This document shows positions 15,578 to 23,993 of a DNA stretch of 64,000 nt, piece after piece. Source of the stretch: Quadrisphaera setariae (lineage in GTDB: Bacteria; Actinomycetota; Actinomycetes; Actinomycetales; Quadrisphaeraceae). Position numbers and translations under genes: made by a program. The first letter of the stretch is position 1, and each line of letters opens with the position of its first letter. Location: assembly GCF_008041935.1 (NCBI RefSeq), contig NZ_VKAC01000016.1, forward strand, positions 1-64,000, read 5' to 3'. The notes under the pieces were generated by a model. The model saw nothing but the letters and a program-made list of their open reading frames with translations, was not told where the DNA came from and made no database searches.

Positions 15578-16896
15578 GCCGCCTGCAGCACGTCGGCTAC
15601 TTCTTCTCCCGCGGCTTCGGGCCCCAGGGCTGGGGGCGCCCCGACTGGGCGTGGGGCTGGGACTGGCGCCGCCCCGACGTGTACCAGCAGGCCGTCCGCG
15701 AGCTGGAGCGGGCCGGCGTCGACCTCGTGGTCATGGAGGACGCCGTCTCCCTGGGGAACCCCGAGACCCTCGAGCTGCGGGTGCGCGGCGCCTACGGCGG
15801 CCCCAAGCACGACCCGCTGCTCCTCGCCCCGTACCTGTTCGCCGCGACGTCGCGCATCGGCCTGGTGCCCACCGTCAACGCCGGGATCACCCCGCCCTAC
15901 CTCGCCGCGCGGCAGGCGGCCACGCTGCAGCACCTCTCCGGCGGGCGGTTCGGCCTCAACGTGGTGACCGACACCGGCAGCGCCCGGCACGTCAGCGGGA
16001 CCCCACCGCTCGACCACGACGCCGCCTACGACCGCGCTGACGAGTGGACCGGCCTGGTCAAGGACCTCTGGCGCTCCTGGGAGGACGGCGCGCTCGCGGA
16101 CGACGGGCGGTACGCCGACGGCAGCCGCATCCGCGCCCGCCACCACGAGGGCCGCTACTTCGACGTCACCGGGCCGCTGAACGCCGCTCCCTTCGACGAC
16201 GGCCGGGCGGGGGAGCCCCTGGTGGTCTCCCCGGGAGGGTCTCCGCGAGGCCTGGCCTTCTCCGGAGCCCACTCCGACGTGCAGCTGGCCTACGCCCCGC
16301 TCGACGCCGCCAGCATCCGCGCCTACCGCGCCCGCGTGCACGAGGCGGCGCGGGCCGCCGGTCGCCGTCCCGACGACGTGCGCGTGCTCTTCTGGGTCAA
16401 GGCCGAGGTGGTGGCCTCCCAGGAGGAGGCCGAGCGGGTGGTCGCGGCCTCCCTCGACCCCACCGACGCCGACCTCCTCGCCGTGGCGGGCCACTGGTCC
16501 AGCGACCTGGAGACCGACCTCACCGCCCACGACCTCGACGCCCCGCTGCCGCCGGACGCGTTCGGGCAGCACGTCTCGCGCGGGACCCTCAAGGGCTTCT
16601 TCGCCGGCGTCGACGACCCCGGCGCCGCGCCCCTGCGCGAGGTGCTGGTGCGCCGCTCCCGCAAGGGCCTCGTCAGGAAGGGCGAGGGGCTGGTGGGGAC
16701 CGCCGAGGAGGTCGCCGACCTCGTCGAGGAGCTGGGCGAGGAGGCCGACAACGACGGCGTCCTCCTCTCCGGGGACCTCCACCCCGTGACCCTGCACCGC
16801 CTCTTCGACGAGCTGGTGCCCGCGCTGCGGCGCCGGGGAGTGCTGCGCCGCGAGCTCGGCGACGGTGGGACGAGGGCCAACCTCTTCGACTTCTAG
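15574..16896 (+). CDS. NtaA/SnaA/DszA family FMN-dependent monooxygenase
   Basis: A 440-residue luciferase-like monooxygenase. Typical segments include LERAGVDLVVMEDAVSLGNP, LAPYLFAATSRIGLVPTVNAG, LSGGRFGLNVVTD and PLVVSPGGSPRG. The group oxidises organosulfur compounds or chelators with FMNH2 from a separate reductase. GTG at 15574 overlaps the metY stop and has GGGAGG about seven bases upstream. Coupling to a sulfhydrylase under a SAM riboswitch argues that it liberates sulfur from an alkyl-sulfur compound. A flavin reductase with the same type of riboswitch lies at 57.3 kb. Confidence 0.9.
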   Translation: MSRLQHVGYFFSRGFGPQGWGRPDWAWGWDWRRPDVYQQAVRELERAGVDLVVMEDAVSLGNPETLELRVRGAYGGPKHDPLLLAPYLFAATSRIGLVPTVNAGITPPYLAARQAATLQHLSGGRFGLNVVTDTGSARHVSGTPPLDHDAAYDRADEWTGLVKDLWRSWEDGALADDGRYADGSRIRARHHEGRYFDVTGPLNAAPFDDGRAGEPLVVSPGGSPRGLAFSGAHSDVQLAYAPLDAASIRAYRARVHEAARAAGRRPDDVRVLFWVKAEVVASQEEAERVVAASLDPTDADLLAVAGHWSSDLETDLTAHDLDAPLPPDAFGQHVSRGTLKGFFAGVDDPGAAPLREVLVRRSRKGLVRKGEGLVGTAEEVADLVEELGEEADNDGVLLSGDLHPVTLHRLFDELVPALRRRGVLRRELGDGGTRANLFDF

Positions 16897-16966
16897 GCGA
16901 GTCCGGCACGGTGCTCGCCGGCGGTGCTCAACCTCGGGCGCCGTTGCGCCGATGGAGTGAGGGAGA

Positions 16967-16992
16967 GTCCCACCGCTGGACAGCGGCGGGAC
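16967..16992 (+). promoter_or_regulatory. Strong hairpin upstream of the receiver-Hpt gene
   Basis: GTCCC/GGGAC and CCGCT/AGCGG stack with one A-C mismatch and a 4-base loop, all within the 120-base gap between two same-strand genes. It may end the monooxygenase transcript or structure the 5' leader of the next gene. No T tract follows. Confidence 0.45.
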
Positions 16993-17016
16993 CGGTCTGC
17001 CGAGCCGGAGGTGCCC

Positions 17017-17811
17017 GTGGTCAGCGTTCTCGTGGTGGAGGACGACGACGTCACCCGCGAGCTCATCTCCTCGCGACTGGAGCTCGCGGGGCACGAGGTG
17101 CTCGCCGTGGCCTCCGCGCCCGACGCGCGCGAGCGGCTCGACGAGGAGCTGCCCGACGTGGTGGTCAGCGACATGTTCATGCCGGGCGGCAGCGCCCTGG
17201 GGCTGGTGGCCGACCTGCGCGCTGCTGCCGAGACCGCCGCCCTGCCCGTGGTGCTGCTCTCCGGGCGCGCACTGCCCGCCGACGCGCAGGCCGGGCGCGC
17301 CCTCGGCTGCAGCTACCTCAGCAAGCCCTTCGCGCCCCGGGCGCTGCTCAAGGCCGTGGACGACGCCGCAGGCGCCCTCAGCGCCGCGGTGGCGGAGACG
17401 CTGCGGGAGCGGCTCGCCGAGATGGGCGACCTCGACGACCCCGCCGAGCGCATCCTGTTCAGCCGCCTGCTGCGCTCCTTCGCGACCCAGGCGCCCGTCA
17501 CCGCCGACGAGCTGACCGCCGCCGTGGGCTGCGGGGACGCCGAGGCGGCGCAGGCCCTGGCGCACCGCCTGGCCGGCAGCGCCGCCAACCTCGGGGCCGT
17601 GCACCTCGCGGAGCTGCTGCGCGAGGTGGAGGCGGTCGCCGAGCGCGGTGACCTGCACCGGATCGACCTGCGGTGGGCGCGCCACGCGACCGCCGTCGCC
17701 CGGAGGGCCGCGACCGCCGTCGCCCAGGAGCTCGACGAGCGGCCGGGGGCCGGCGAGCCCGCTGCCCAGGCGGAGCCCCTCGCGGTGGTCCTGGACGTCA
17801 GCGCGCACTGA
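17017..17811 (+). CDS. Response regulator with C-terminal Hpt domain
   Basis: The 264-residue protein has a receiver domain (about 1-120) with the acidic pair EDDD, the phosphoacceptor Asp in DVVVSDMFMPGGS and the conserved Lys in LSKPF. A helical Hpt domain (about 150-235) follows, with the phospho-His in LAHRLAGSAANLGAVHL. There is no DNA-binding domain, so it would be an intermediate in a phosphorelay. GTG at 17017 was preferred because GGAGG lies five bases upstream; an in-frame GTG at 17011 is an alternative. A histidine kinase is encoded at 21.7 kb but not adjacent. Confidence 0.9.
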   Translation: MVSVLVVEDDDVTRELISSRLELAGHEVLAVASAPDARERLDEELPDVVVSDMFMPGGSALGLVADLRAAAETAALPVVLLSGRALPADAQAGRALGCSYLSKPFAPRALLKAVDDAAGALSAAVAETLRERLAEMGDLDDPAERILFSRLLRSFATQAPVTADELTAAVGCGDAEAAQALAHRLAGSAANLGAVHLAELLREVEAVAERGDLHRIDLRWARHATAVARRAATAVAQELDERPGAGEPAAQAEPLAVVLDVSAH

Positions 17812-17854
17812 CCCGTCCGGGCGCGCCGGCGTGCGCCGAGCGCCCGGGAACGCC

Positions 17855-18649
17855 ATGATCCCCGCCGTGCGCCGCTGGTCGTGGGTCCTCGTGCTGGTCG
17901 TCGGGCTCGTCCTCTTCGAGGCGGTGCGCCGGGCGCTCGTCGCCACCGGAGACCCGAACTTCGTGCCGTCCCTGCTGCTGCTCGGGGCGGCCGTGGCGCC
18001 CGCCACCTTCATCGCCTTCATCGCGGGCCGCCGCCTCGCCTACGACGTGCCCGCGCTCGTCGTCGTCCTCGTCGCCTTCGTCGGCGGCGTGGTGGGCGTG
18101 GTCACCGCCGGGATCCTCGAGTACGACGAGCTGCGCCGCCTCGGCGGCGCTGCCGTCCTGGGGGTGGGGCTCATCGAGGAGGGCTCCAAGCTCGTGGCGC
18201 CGGCAGCGGTGCTGCTGCTGACCCGCTACCGCGCCCGCGTCGACGGCGTGCTGCTGGGCGTGGCCAGCGGCGCCGGGTTCGCGGCGCTGGAGACCATGGG
18301 CTACGGCTTCGTGGCGCTGGTGGAGTCGCGCGGGGACGTCGCCGCGGTCGACCAGGTGCTGCTGCTGCGCGGCCTGCTCAGCCCCGCCGCGCACATGGCC
18401 TGGACCGGCCTGACCGCCGCCGCGCTGTGGTCGGCCGCCTCCGCGCGGTTCCGGCCCGCCGCCCTCCTGCGCCTGCTCGGCGCCTTCGTGCTCGCCGTCC
18501 TCCTCCACGCCGCCTGGGACGGCATCGGCGGCGTGGTGGCCTACGCGGTGCTCTCGGTCATCTCCCTGACCCTGCTCACCGTGGTGGTCCGCCGCCTCGG
18601 CTCCCACGGCCACCGGCGCGGCCGGCGCGGCAGCACCGTCCCCGTGTGA
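17855..18649 (+). CDS. PrsW family intramembrane protease-like protein
   Basis: A 264-residue protein with about eight hydrophobic helices. It shows the PrsW signatures: the double-Glu motif GLIEEGSK (about residue 108), a second motif around LETMGYGF, and a late His in LLHAAWDGIGG. PrsW proteins are glutamic intramembrane peptidases that can cleave anti-sigma factors. The ending is a short Arg-rich cytoplasmic tail. No anti-sigma gene lies next to it. Confidence 0.85.
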   Translation: MIPAVRRWSWVLVLVVGLVLFEAVRRALVATGDPNFVPSLLLLGAAVAPATFIAFIAGRRLAYDVPALVVVLVAFVGGVVGVVTAGILEYDELRRLGGAAVLGVGLIEEGSKLVAPAAVLLLTRYRARVDGVLLGVASGAGFAALETMGYGFVALVESRGDVAAVDQVLLLRGLLSPAAHMAWTGLTAAALWSAASARFRPAALLRLLGAFVLAVLLHAAWDGIGGVVAYAVLSVISLTLLTVVVRRLGSHGHRRGRRGSTVPV

Positions 18650-18680
18650 CCCGGTCCTCGCGGTGCGCGACGATCGTGCT

Positions 18681-19400
18681 GTGACCACCGACCGCCCCCG
18701 CGAGGCAGGCGACGGCGTGACCGCCGTCGCCGAGGACTACCTCAAGACCATCTGGTCGGCGCAGGAGTGGGACGACGCGCCGGTCACCACCAGCGCCCTC
18801 GCGGCCCGGCTGGGACTGGCGGCCTCCACGGTCTCCGAGCAGGTCAAGCGGCTCGTGGACGCCGGTCTGGTGGTGCCCGCGCCGTACCGGCCGGTGGAGC
18901 TGACCGACGCCGGCCGGGCCCGGGCCCTGCGCGTGGTGCGCCGTCACCGCCTGCTCGAGACCTACCTCGTGGAGCACCTCGGGTACGGCTGGGACCAGGT
19001 GCACGAGGAGGCCGAGGTGCTCGAGCACGTGGTGTCCGAGCTGTTCCTCCAGCGCATCGACGACCTCCTCGGACGCCCTCGGCGCGACCCCCACGGCGAC
19101 CCCATCCCCACCGCCGACGGCGACTACGAGCGGCCCGAGGCCGTGCTCCTCACCGAGTGCCCCGCCGGGGCGCGCGTCCGCGTGGCGCGCATCTCCGACA
19201 CCGACCCGCAGGTGCTGCGGTGGCTCGCGGACCGCGGCGTCGTCCTCGACGCCGAGCTGGTGGTCGAGGGCGCCGGCAGCTCCGACGCCGGCGGGGACGT
19301 GGCGGTCGGGCGGGCCGGTGGCGAGCACCTGCGCGTGCCCGCGGCCGCGGCCGCGGCGCTGCGCGTGGTGGGCGCCGGCGCGGCGGGCCCCGCCGCGTGA
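18681..19400 (+). CDS. DtxR/MntR family metal-dependent repressor
   Basis: The 239-residue protein has an N-terminal winged helix (AEDYLKTIWSAQEW, then LAASTVSEQVKRLVDAGLV) and the dimerisation/metal domain (HRLLETYLVEHLGYGWDQ, HEEAEVLEHVVSE). The His and Glu residues in the latter are the usual metal ligands. A C-terminal SH3-like FeoA domain is present (about 155-230). It should repress iron or manganese uptake genes when Fe2+ or Mn2+ binds. GTG at 18681 gives the standard N-terminus; no Shine-Dalgarno is seen. It overlaps the HAD gene by GTGA. Confidence 0.92.
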   Translation: MTTDRPREAGDGVTAVAEDYLKTIWSAQEWDDAPVTTSALAARLGLAASTVSEQVKRLVDAGLVVPAPYRPVELTDAGRARALRVVRRHRLLETYLVEHLGYGWDQVHEEAEVLEHVVSELFLQRIDDLLGRPRRDPHGDPIPTADGDYERPEAVLLTECPAGARVRVARISDTDPQVLRWLADRGVVLDAELVVEGAGSSDAGGDVAVGRAGGEHLRVPAAAAAALRVVGAGAAGPAA

Positions 19401-20320
19401 GCGCGCTGCCGCCGGCGCCACCGGAGGGGCTGGCGCCGGGAGGCCGCTTCCACGCCTGGCGACCCTCGCCGGGCGGGACCGCCGCGGTGTTCCTCGACGT
19501 GGACGGCACCACCCTGGACACCGAGCCGTACGCCTCCGGAGCCGTGGTGGAGGCCGCTCAGCGGGCCAGCCGCGCCGGCGTGGCGGTCGGCTTCGCCACC
19601 GGTCGGCTGCCGCGCGGGCTCGACGTGGTGCGCGGGCAGCTGGCGAGCGCAGCTCACGGCCGCGCGGCCGGTGGTCCCGGGCCTGTGGACGTCGTCCACA
19701 ACGGTGCGGCCGTGGTGCGCGACGGGCGGGTGCTGCAGCGCTGGCCCCTGCCCCGCGGGGCCGCGCACGACCTCGTGCGCTGGTGCGTGCGCGAGGGCGT
19801 CTACGCCGAGCTCTACAGCGGGCCGCGGATGTTCGTCACCGACCGGCGCCCGGAGGCGCAGGTCGGGTGGGCGGAGGTCAGCGGCGAGCCCGACGGCGAC
19901 GCCACCGAGCTGCTGGTCGGAGCCAGCGCGCGGCTGGAGGTCGACAAGGCCACCCTCGACGTCTTCGAGGTGCACCGCACCGCCGAGGTCACCGCCGCGC
20001 TCGTGGGCCTGGGACTGCACGTGGAGGACTCCACGGCGCCGTTCCTCCCCGGTGTTCCGGTGCTCAACGCCACCGCCCCCGGCGTCACGAAGGGCTCGGC
20101 GCTGCGCTGGTGGGCGCGTTCCAGCGGCACACCGCTGGAGCGCGTCGTCGCGGTGGGGGACGGCCAGAACGACCTGTCCATGCTCACGGCCGTGGGCACC
20201 GGTGTGGCCATGGGCCAGGCGGCGGCCCCGGTGCGGGAGGCCGCGCACCTGGTCAGCGGCCCTGTCGACGCCGACGGCGCCGCCACCGTGCTCACCCTGC
20301 TCGCCGACGGGCGGCTCTGA
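19397..20320 (+). CDS. HAD superfamily hydrolase (Cof-type)
   Basis: A 307-residue phosphatase. Motif I is FLDVDGTTLDTEP, motif II is GFATGRLPRG, the Lys of motif III is in APGVTKGSAL, and motif IV is VAVGDGQNDLSML. A cap domain lies between motifs II and III, as in Cof/sugar-phosphate phosphatases. The substrate is unknown. Translation is coupled to the DtxR-type regulator upstream, an odd pairing that does not reveal the role. Confidence 0.9.
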   Translation: MSALPPAPPEGLAPGGRFHAWRPSPGGTAAVFLDVDGTTLDTEPYASGAVVEAAQRASRAGVAVGFATGRLPRGLDVVRGQLASAAHGRAAGGPGPVDVVHNGAAVVRDGRVLQRWPLPRGAAHDLVRWCVREGVYAELYSGPRMFVTDRRPEAQVGWAEVSGEPDGDATELLVGASARLEVDKATLDVFEVHRTAEVTAALVGLGLHVEDSTAPFLPGVPVLNATAPGVTKGSALRWWARSSGTPLERVVAVGDGQNDLSMLTAVGTGVAMGQAAAPVREAAHLVSGPVDADGAATVLTLLADGRL

Positions 20321-20390
20321 CGTGGTGGGCGCCCGGCCGTCGGGGGCCACCGGCGCGTCGGAGTCGGGGACGCGGGGGGCCGCCATCGCC

Positions 20391-20396
20391 TACCGT
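20391..20396 (+). promoter_or_regulatory. -10 box before the RsbW-like gene
   Basis: TACCGT ends 45 bases before the ATG at 20442. The same hexamer is used for other genes here (13806, 62889). A -35 box was not obvious. Confidence 0.4.
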
Positions 20397-20441
20397 GGGC
20401 CCCTCAGCCGACAGGACCCCCCGAGGCAGGCAGAGCAGCAG

Positions 20442-21548
20442 ATGGGCGACGACCGCGGCGCCGTGAGGGCGTGGGAGCAGGACGCACACGTCGTCTCCCC
20501 GTCGTACCCCGCGCAGCTGGAGTCCGTCAGGCTGGCCCGGAGGTTCGTCATCGCCGTGCTCGAGGACGTCGACCTGGGGGGCTGCGCCGACGACGCCGGC
20601 CTGCTGGTGTCCGAGCTGGCCGCCAACGCCGTGCTCCACGCGCGCAGCGGCTTCTCGGTGCACCTGCGCCCCACCCTCGAGGGCGGGGTCCGGGTGGAGG
20701 TGGAGGACGCCTCACCGCTGCCGCCGGTGCACACGCCCCACTCGGCCAGCGCCATGAGCGGGCGCGGGCTGGACCTGGTGGCGTGCACGGCGGTGCGCTG
20801 GGGGAGCCACCCCCACGGCGACGGCAAGGCGGTGTGGTTCGAGGTGGAGGCCACCGCACCCGCGGCAGCGCCCGACCTCGACACCGCGCAGCTGCTGGCC
20901 CTGTGGAGCGACGACGACAGCGGTCCCGTCATGCCCGTCGGCCACCCCTCGGCGCCCGTGCGCGGCGTCACCGCGAAGCCGCCCGCGGGCTTCAGCGGTC
21001 CGGCCTCGCCGTCCGGGTCCCACCCGCCGACGGCGGGGATCATCACCTCCTCGATGCTGGCGGTGGAGGTGACGCAGGCCGTGGACCTGCGCGACCTCCC
21101 CGTCGACGCCGTCCTGGCGGCGGAGGAGTCCATGGACGACCTCCTGCGCGAGCTGCAGCTGGTGCTGCTGGCCACCCCCGCAGCGGGCATCGGCGCGGCC
21201 CGGCCCGGGCGACCGCCCGCGCTGGAGCACCACCGCCCCCAGCACGAGCGAGAGCTCCAGGTGGCCGCACGCCTCGACGCCGCGGCGCGCGGGTTCGAGG
21301 CCGGGAGGCGCCAGCTGCGCGAGCAGGTGGCCGCGGCGTCGCTGCGCGGCGAGCGCCGGGTCACGGTCCACCTGGCCCTGCCGGCCGCCGCCGGCCGCGC
21401 CGCCGCCGACTACCGCGACGCGGTGGAGGAGGCCTCGCAGCTGGGGGGCACCGGACAGCTGCTGGCCGCCGTCGACAGCCGCGGCCGCCACGCGGACCTG
21501 CGGCGCGCCTACCTCGACGAGGTCGTCCGTCAGCTGCAGGGCGCCTGA
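20442..21548 (+). CDS. ATP-binding regulator with RsbW-like HATPase domain
   Basis: The 368-residue protein has an N-terminal HATPase_c_2 domain (about 20-130): the N box reads VSELAANAVLHA and the G box MSGRGLDLVA. This resembles anti-sigma factor kinases used with PP2C phosphatases. A Pro/Gly-rich linker (about 145-200) is followed by a helical region (about 200-368) with no recognised domain, containing VTQAVDLRDLPVDAV. ATG at 20442 has only a weak ribosome binding site. The helical part looks like a private output or sensor domain. Confidence 0.82.
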   Translation: MGDDRGAVRAWEQDAHVVSPSYPAQLESVRLARRFVIAVLEDVDLGGCADDAGLLVSELAANAVLHARSGFSVHLRPTLEGGVRVEVEDASPLPPVHTPHSASAMSGRGLDLVACTAVRWGSHPHGDGKAVWFEVEATAPAAAPDLDTAQLLALWSDDDSGPVMPVGHPSAPVRGVTAKPPAGFSGPASPSGSHPPTAGIITSSMLAVEVTQAVDLRDLPVDAVLAAEESMDDLLRELQLVLLATPAAGIGAARPGRPPALEHHRPQHERELQVAARLDAAARGFEAGRRQLREQVAAASLRGERRVTVHLALPAAAGRAAADYRDAVEEASQLGGTGQLLAAVDSRGRHADLRRAYLDEVVRQLQGA

Positions 21549-21571
21549 CCGACGCCTGGGCGCCGGCTGTC

Positions 21572-21606
21572 GCGCGCGGGGGACTCCAGACTCCGCCCCC
21601 GCGCGC
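21572..21606 (+). terminator. Hairpin after the RsbW-like gene
   Basis: An 11-bp perfect stem (21572-21582 with 21596-21606) with a 13-base loop lies 24 bases after the stop. There is no T tract. Confidence 0.6.
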
Positions 21607-21666
21607 CGATCACCTCTGAGCCGGCGGACGTCGCCGGTCACCGTGCCGGCGGGCTGGGAGGACTGC

Positions 21667-23382
21667 GTGGGGGTCACCGCAGCGGGAGCGGCGCTCGAGG
21701 ACGAGGCCGCCGGTCAGGGCCGCGCCGAGCTCGAGCGCCTCGAGGCCCTCGCCGTGCTCGGCCTCCTCGACGCGGCCGCCGACGACGAGCTCGAGGCCGT
21801 CGTCCGCGTGGCGGCGGCCGTGGCCGGCGTTCCCCACGCGACCCTCAACCTCATCGACGCCGACCGGCAGTGCCAGCTCACCGCCGTCGGCTTCGAGGGC
21901 GGTGACTCGCCGCGCACGGAGTCGATGTGCGCCCTGCACTTCCGCGACGGCGCCGTCGTCCACGTGCCGGACGCCCGGCTCGACCCCCGCTTCGCCCGAT
22001 CGGCCTGGGTGGACGGGCGCCTGGGGCGGGTGCGCCTGTACGCCTCGGTGCCGCTGGTCACCGCCGACGGCCACGCGCTGGGGAGCCTCTGCGTCTTCGA
22101 CACCACCCCCGGTGGCCTCTCCGCCGACCAGCTGGCGCGGCTGGCCGACCTCGGTGGCGTGCTCATGGCCCTGTTCGAGCGTCGACGGCGCGAGCGGGTG
22201 GCCGCAGAGGTCGCCGCCCAGCTGGAGGAGAGGACGGAGCTGGCCGAGGCGGTGCTCGGCACCATCGACGTCGCCGTGGTCGCCGCGGGACCCGACGGCC
22301 GGCTGACCCTGTTCAACCGCGCCGCGCAGGAGTGGCACGGCGCGGACGCCGACCCCTCGGCGGCTCCCGCCGAGCACGCCGGCCGCTACGCGCTGTTCGA
22401 GGCCGACGGCACCACGCCCCTGGTCCTGGAGCGCGTACCGCTGCACCGGGCCCTGGTGGACGGCGTGGTCACGGGGGCCGAGATGGTCATCTGCGCCGAC
22501 GGGACGGCGCCTCGCAGCGTCGTCGCCAGCGGCCGGGCCATGGCCCGCGCCGACGGGTCACCTCTCGGCGCGGTGGTGGCGATGGCCGACGTCACCGAGG
22601 CCCGTGCTCGCACCCGCACCCTCCAGGAGCTCCACGGCGAGCTCGCCGAGCGCGGCCGCGAGCTCGAGAGGTCCAACGAGGAGCTGGCCCGCTTCGCGGC
22701 CGTCGCCAGCCACGACCTGCGCGCGCCCATGACGGTCGTCGACGGCTACCTGGAGCTGCTGGAGGACGAGCTCGTCGGCGGTGAGGCGCGCGCGCCGCAG
22801 CGCGCGTGGGTTGCGGCCGCACGGCGCAGCGTCCGCCGGATGCTGGGGCTGACGAGCTCGCTGCTGGACGACGCCGCCGCGGGCGCCGCGGCCCGCGAGC
22901 CGGAGGCGGTCGACGTGGGTGAGCTGGCCCGTGAGGCGGTCAGCGACCTGGCCACCGACGTCGTCGTCGAGGTGGGGGTGCTGCCGCACCTGGTCTGCGA
23001 CCCCGTGGCGGTGCGCCAGCTGCTGCAGAACCTCGTGGGCAACGCCCTCCACCACGGGGGTCGTGCCGCCGAGGGCGCCCACCCGCGGGTGCGGGTGGGC
23101 GCCGAGCTGGTGGAGGGCGGCTGGGTGCTCTCGGTGGCCGACGACGGCCCGGGCGTGCCTCCGCAGGACCGCGACCGCGTCTTCGAGGCCTTCACCCGGC
23201 TGCCGCAGCCGTCCGACCCCGCCACCGGGGAGCGCAGGTCGGGGCACGGCCTCGGGCTGGCCACCTGCCGGCGCATCGTGGACCGGCACGGCGGGCGGAT
23301 CTGGATGGACGAGAACCCGGGCGGCGGCGCCACCGTGCGCTTCACCCTCGCCCCGCCTGGCGCCCGCCCCGCGCCTGCCTGA
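21667..23382 (+). CDS. GAF-PAS sensor histidine kinase
   Basis: A 571-residue soluble kinase. An N-terminal GAF domain (about 15-175; VRLYASVPLVTADGHALGSLCVFD) is followed by a PAS domain (about 190-315), a short coiled coil, a HisKA helix with the phospho-His in FAAVASHDLRAPM, and an HATPase domain with N box LVGNALHHGG and G boxes VADDGPGVP and GHGLGLATCRRIV. No membrane helices are present, so it senses a cytoplasmic signal. GTG at 21667 follows GGGAGGA by four bases. No partner regulator is adjacent; the receiver-Hpt protein at 17.0 kb is a candidate. Confidence 0.92.
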   Translation: MGVTAAGAALEDEAAGQGRAELERLEALAVLGLLDAAADDELEAVVRVAAAVAGVPHATLNLIDADRQCQLTAVGFEGGDSPRTESMCALHFRDGAVVHVPDARLDPRFARSAWVDGRLGRVRLYASVPLVTADGHALGSLCVFDTTPGGLSADQLARLADLGGVLMALFERRRRERVAAEVAAQLEERTELAEAVLGTIDVAVVAAGPDGRLTLFNRAAQEWHGADADPSAAPAEHAGRYALFEADGTTPLVLERVPLHRALVDGVVTGAEMVICADGTAPRSVVASGRAMARADGSPLGAVVAMADVTEARARTRTLQELHGELAERGRELERSNEELARFAAVASHDLRAPMTVVDGYLELLEDELVGGEARAPQRAWVAAARRSVRRMLGLTSSLLDDAAAGAAAREPEAVDVGELAREAVSDLATDVVVEVGVLPHLVCDPVAVRQLLQNLVGNALHHGGRAAEGAHPRVRVGAELVEGGWVLSVADDGPGVPPQDRDRVFEAFTRLPQPSDPATGERRSGHGLGLATCRRIVDRHGGRIWMDENPGGGATVRFTLAPPGARPAPA

Positions 23383-23389
23383 GGCCCGG

Positions 23390-23848
23390 TCAGCCGAGCC
23401 AGGTGCTGGGCTCGGTGCAGGGGGCCTCGCGCTCGGGGGTGTCCGGCGCTGCAGGCGCCGCGACAGCCTCGTCGACGACGTCGACGACGTCGACGAGGGC
23501 GGGGGGAGCTTCGGCGGCAGCCGCGCGCAGGTCGAGGACCTCTCCGCGCAGGTCGACCTCGGGGACCAGGTGGAGCCCGCGGCGGTCGACGGGTCTGCGG
23601 GGAGACGGCACGTCACCCGCCAGCACGACGGTGCCGCCCGGCAGCATGCGCGGGTCTCCCGCGTGCCAGTGGTCCTCGGGGAGCTCGGCCTGGATCGCGA
23701 CGAGCGGGGCGGCCGGGAGCACCGCGAGGTCGGGGAGGGGGCCGGGAGAGGTCTCCAGCACCGGCGGCAGCGTCGCCTCGAGCAGCGTGACCTGCTCCGG
23801 GCGGCGCGAGCGGGAGCGGAGCCTGTCGATGAAGGACGGCGTGGACAC
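23390..23848 (-). CDS. Hypothetical 152-residue protein
   Basis: No family was recognised. The protein starts VSTPSFIDRLRSR, has a Pro-rich middle with LPEDHWHAGDPRMLPGGTVVLAGDV, a basic patch (PSPRRPVDRRG) and an acidic end (VDVVDVVDEAV). There is no signal peptide or membrane helix. Support comes from codon pattern, a plausible promoter on the same strand (TTGAGC 23916-23911, 17-base spacer, CACCGT 23893-23888), and an absence of any better frame. Confidence 0.55.
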   Translation of the reverse strand: MSTPSFIDRLRSRSRRPEQVTLLEATLPPVLETSPGPLPDLAVLPAAPLVAIQAELPEDHWHAGDPRMLPGGTVVLAGDVPSPRRPVDRRGLHLVPEVDLRGEVLDLRAAAAEAPPALVDVVDVVDEAVAAPAAPDTPEREAPCTEPSTWLG

Positions 23849-23980
23849 GGCGCACCTGGCTCTCTGCGACGAGGGACGGGAACGGGGACGGTGCTGGTGG
23901 GAACTGTGCGGCTCAAGGTACTGATGTGACTGCTGTGAACATTGGTGACACGCCGCAGCGCCGGGCGCTCTCGTGCGAGC

Positions 23981-23986
23981 TAGCGT
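23981..23986 (+). promoter_or_regulatory. -10 box of the serine hydrolase gene (leaderless)
   Basis: TAGCGT ends seven bases before the GTG at 23994, the spacing expected when transcription starts on the start codon. Confidence 0.55.
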
Positions 23987-23993
23987 CGACGGG

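Noticed and set aside
15238-18021. A 927-codon minus-strand frame across metY, monooxygenase and receiver-Hpt genes
   Set aside because: The plus-strand genes show complete catalytic motifs; the minus frame is a Gly/Arg/His-rich shadow.
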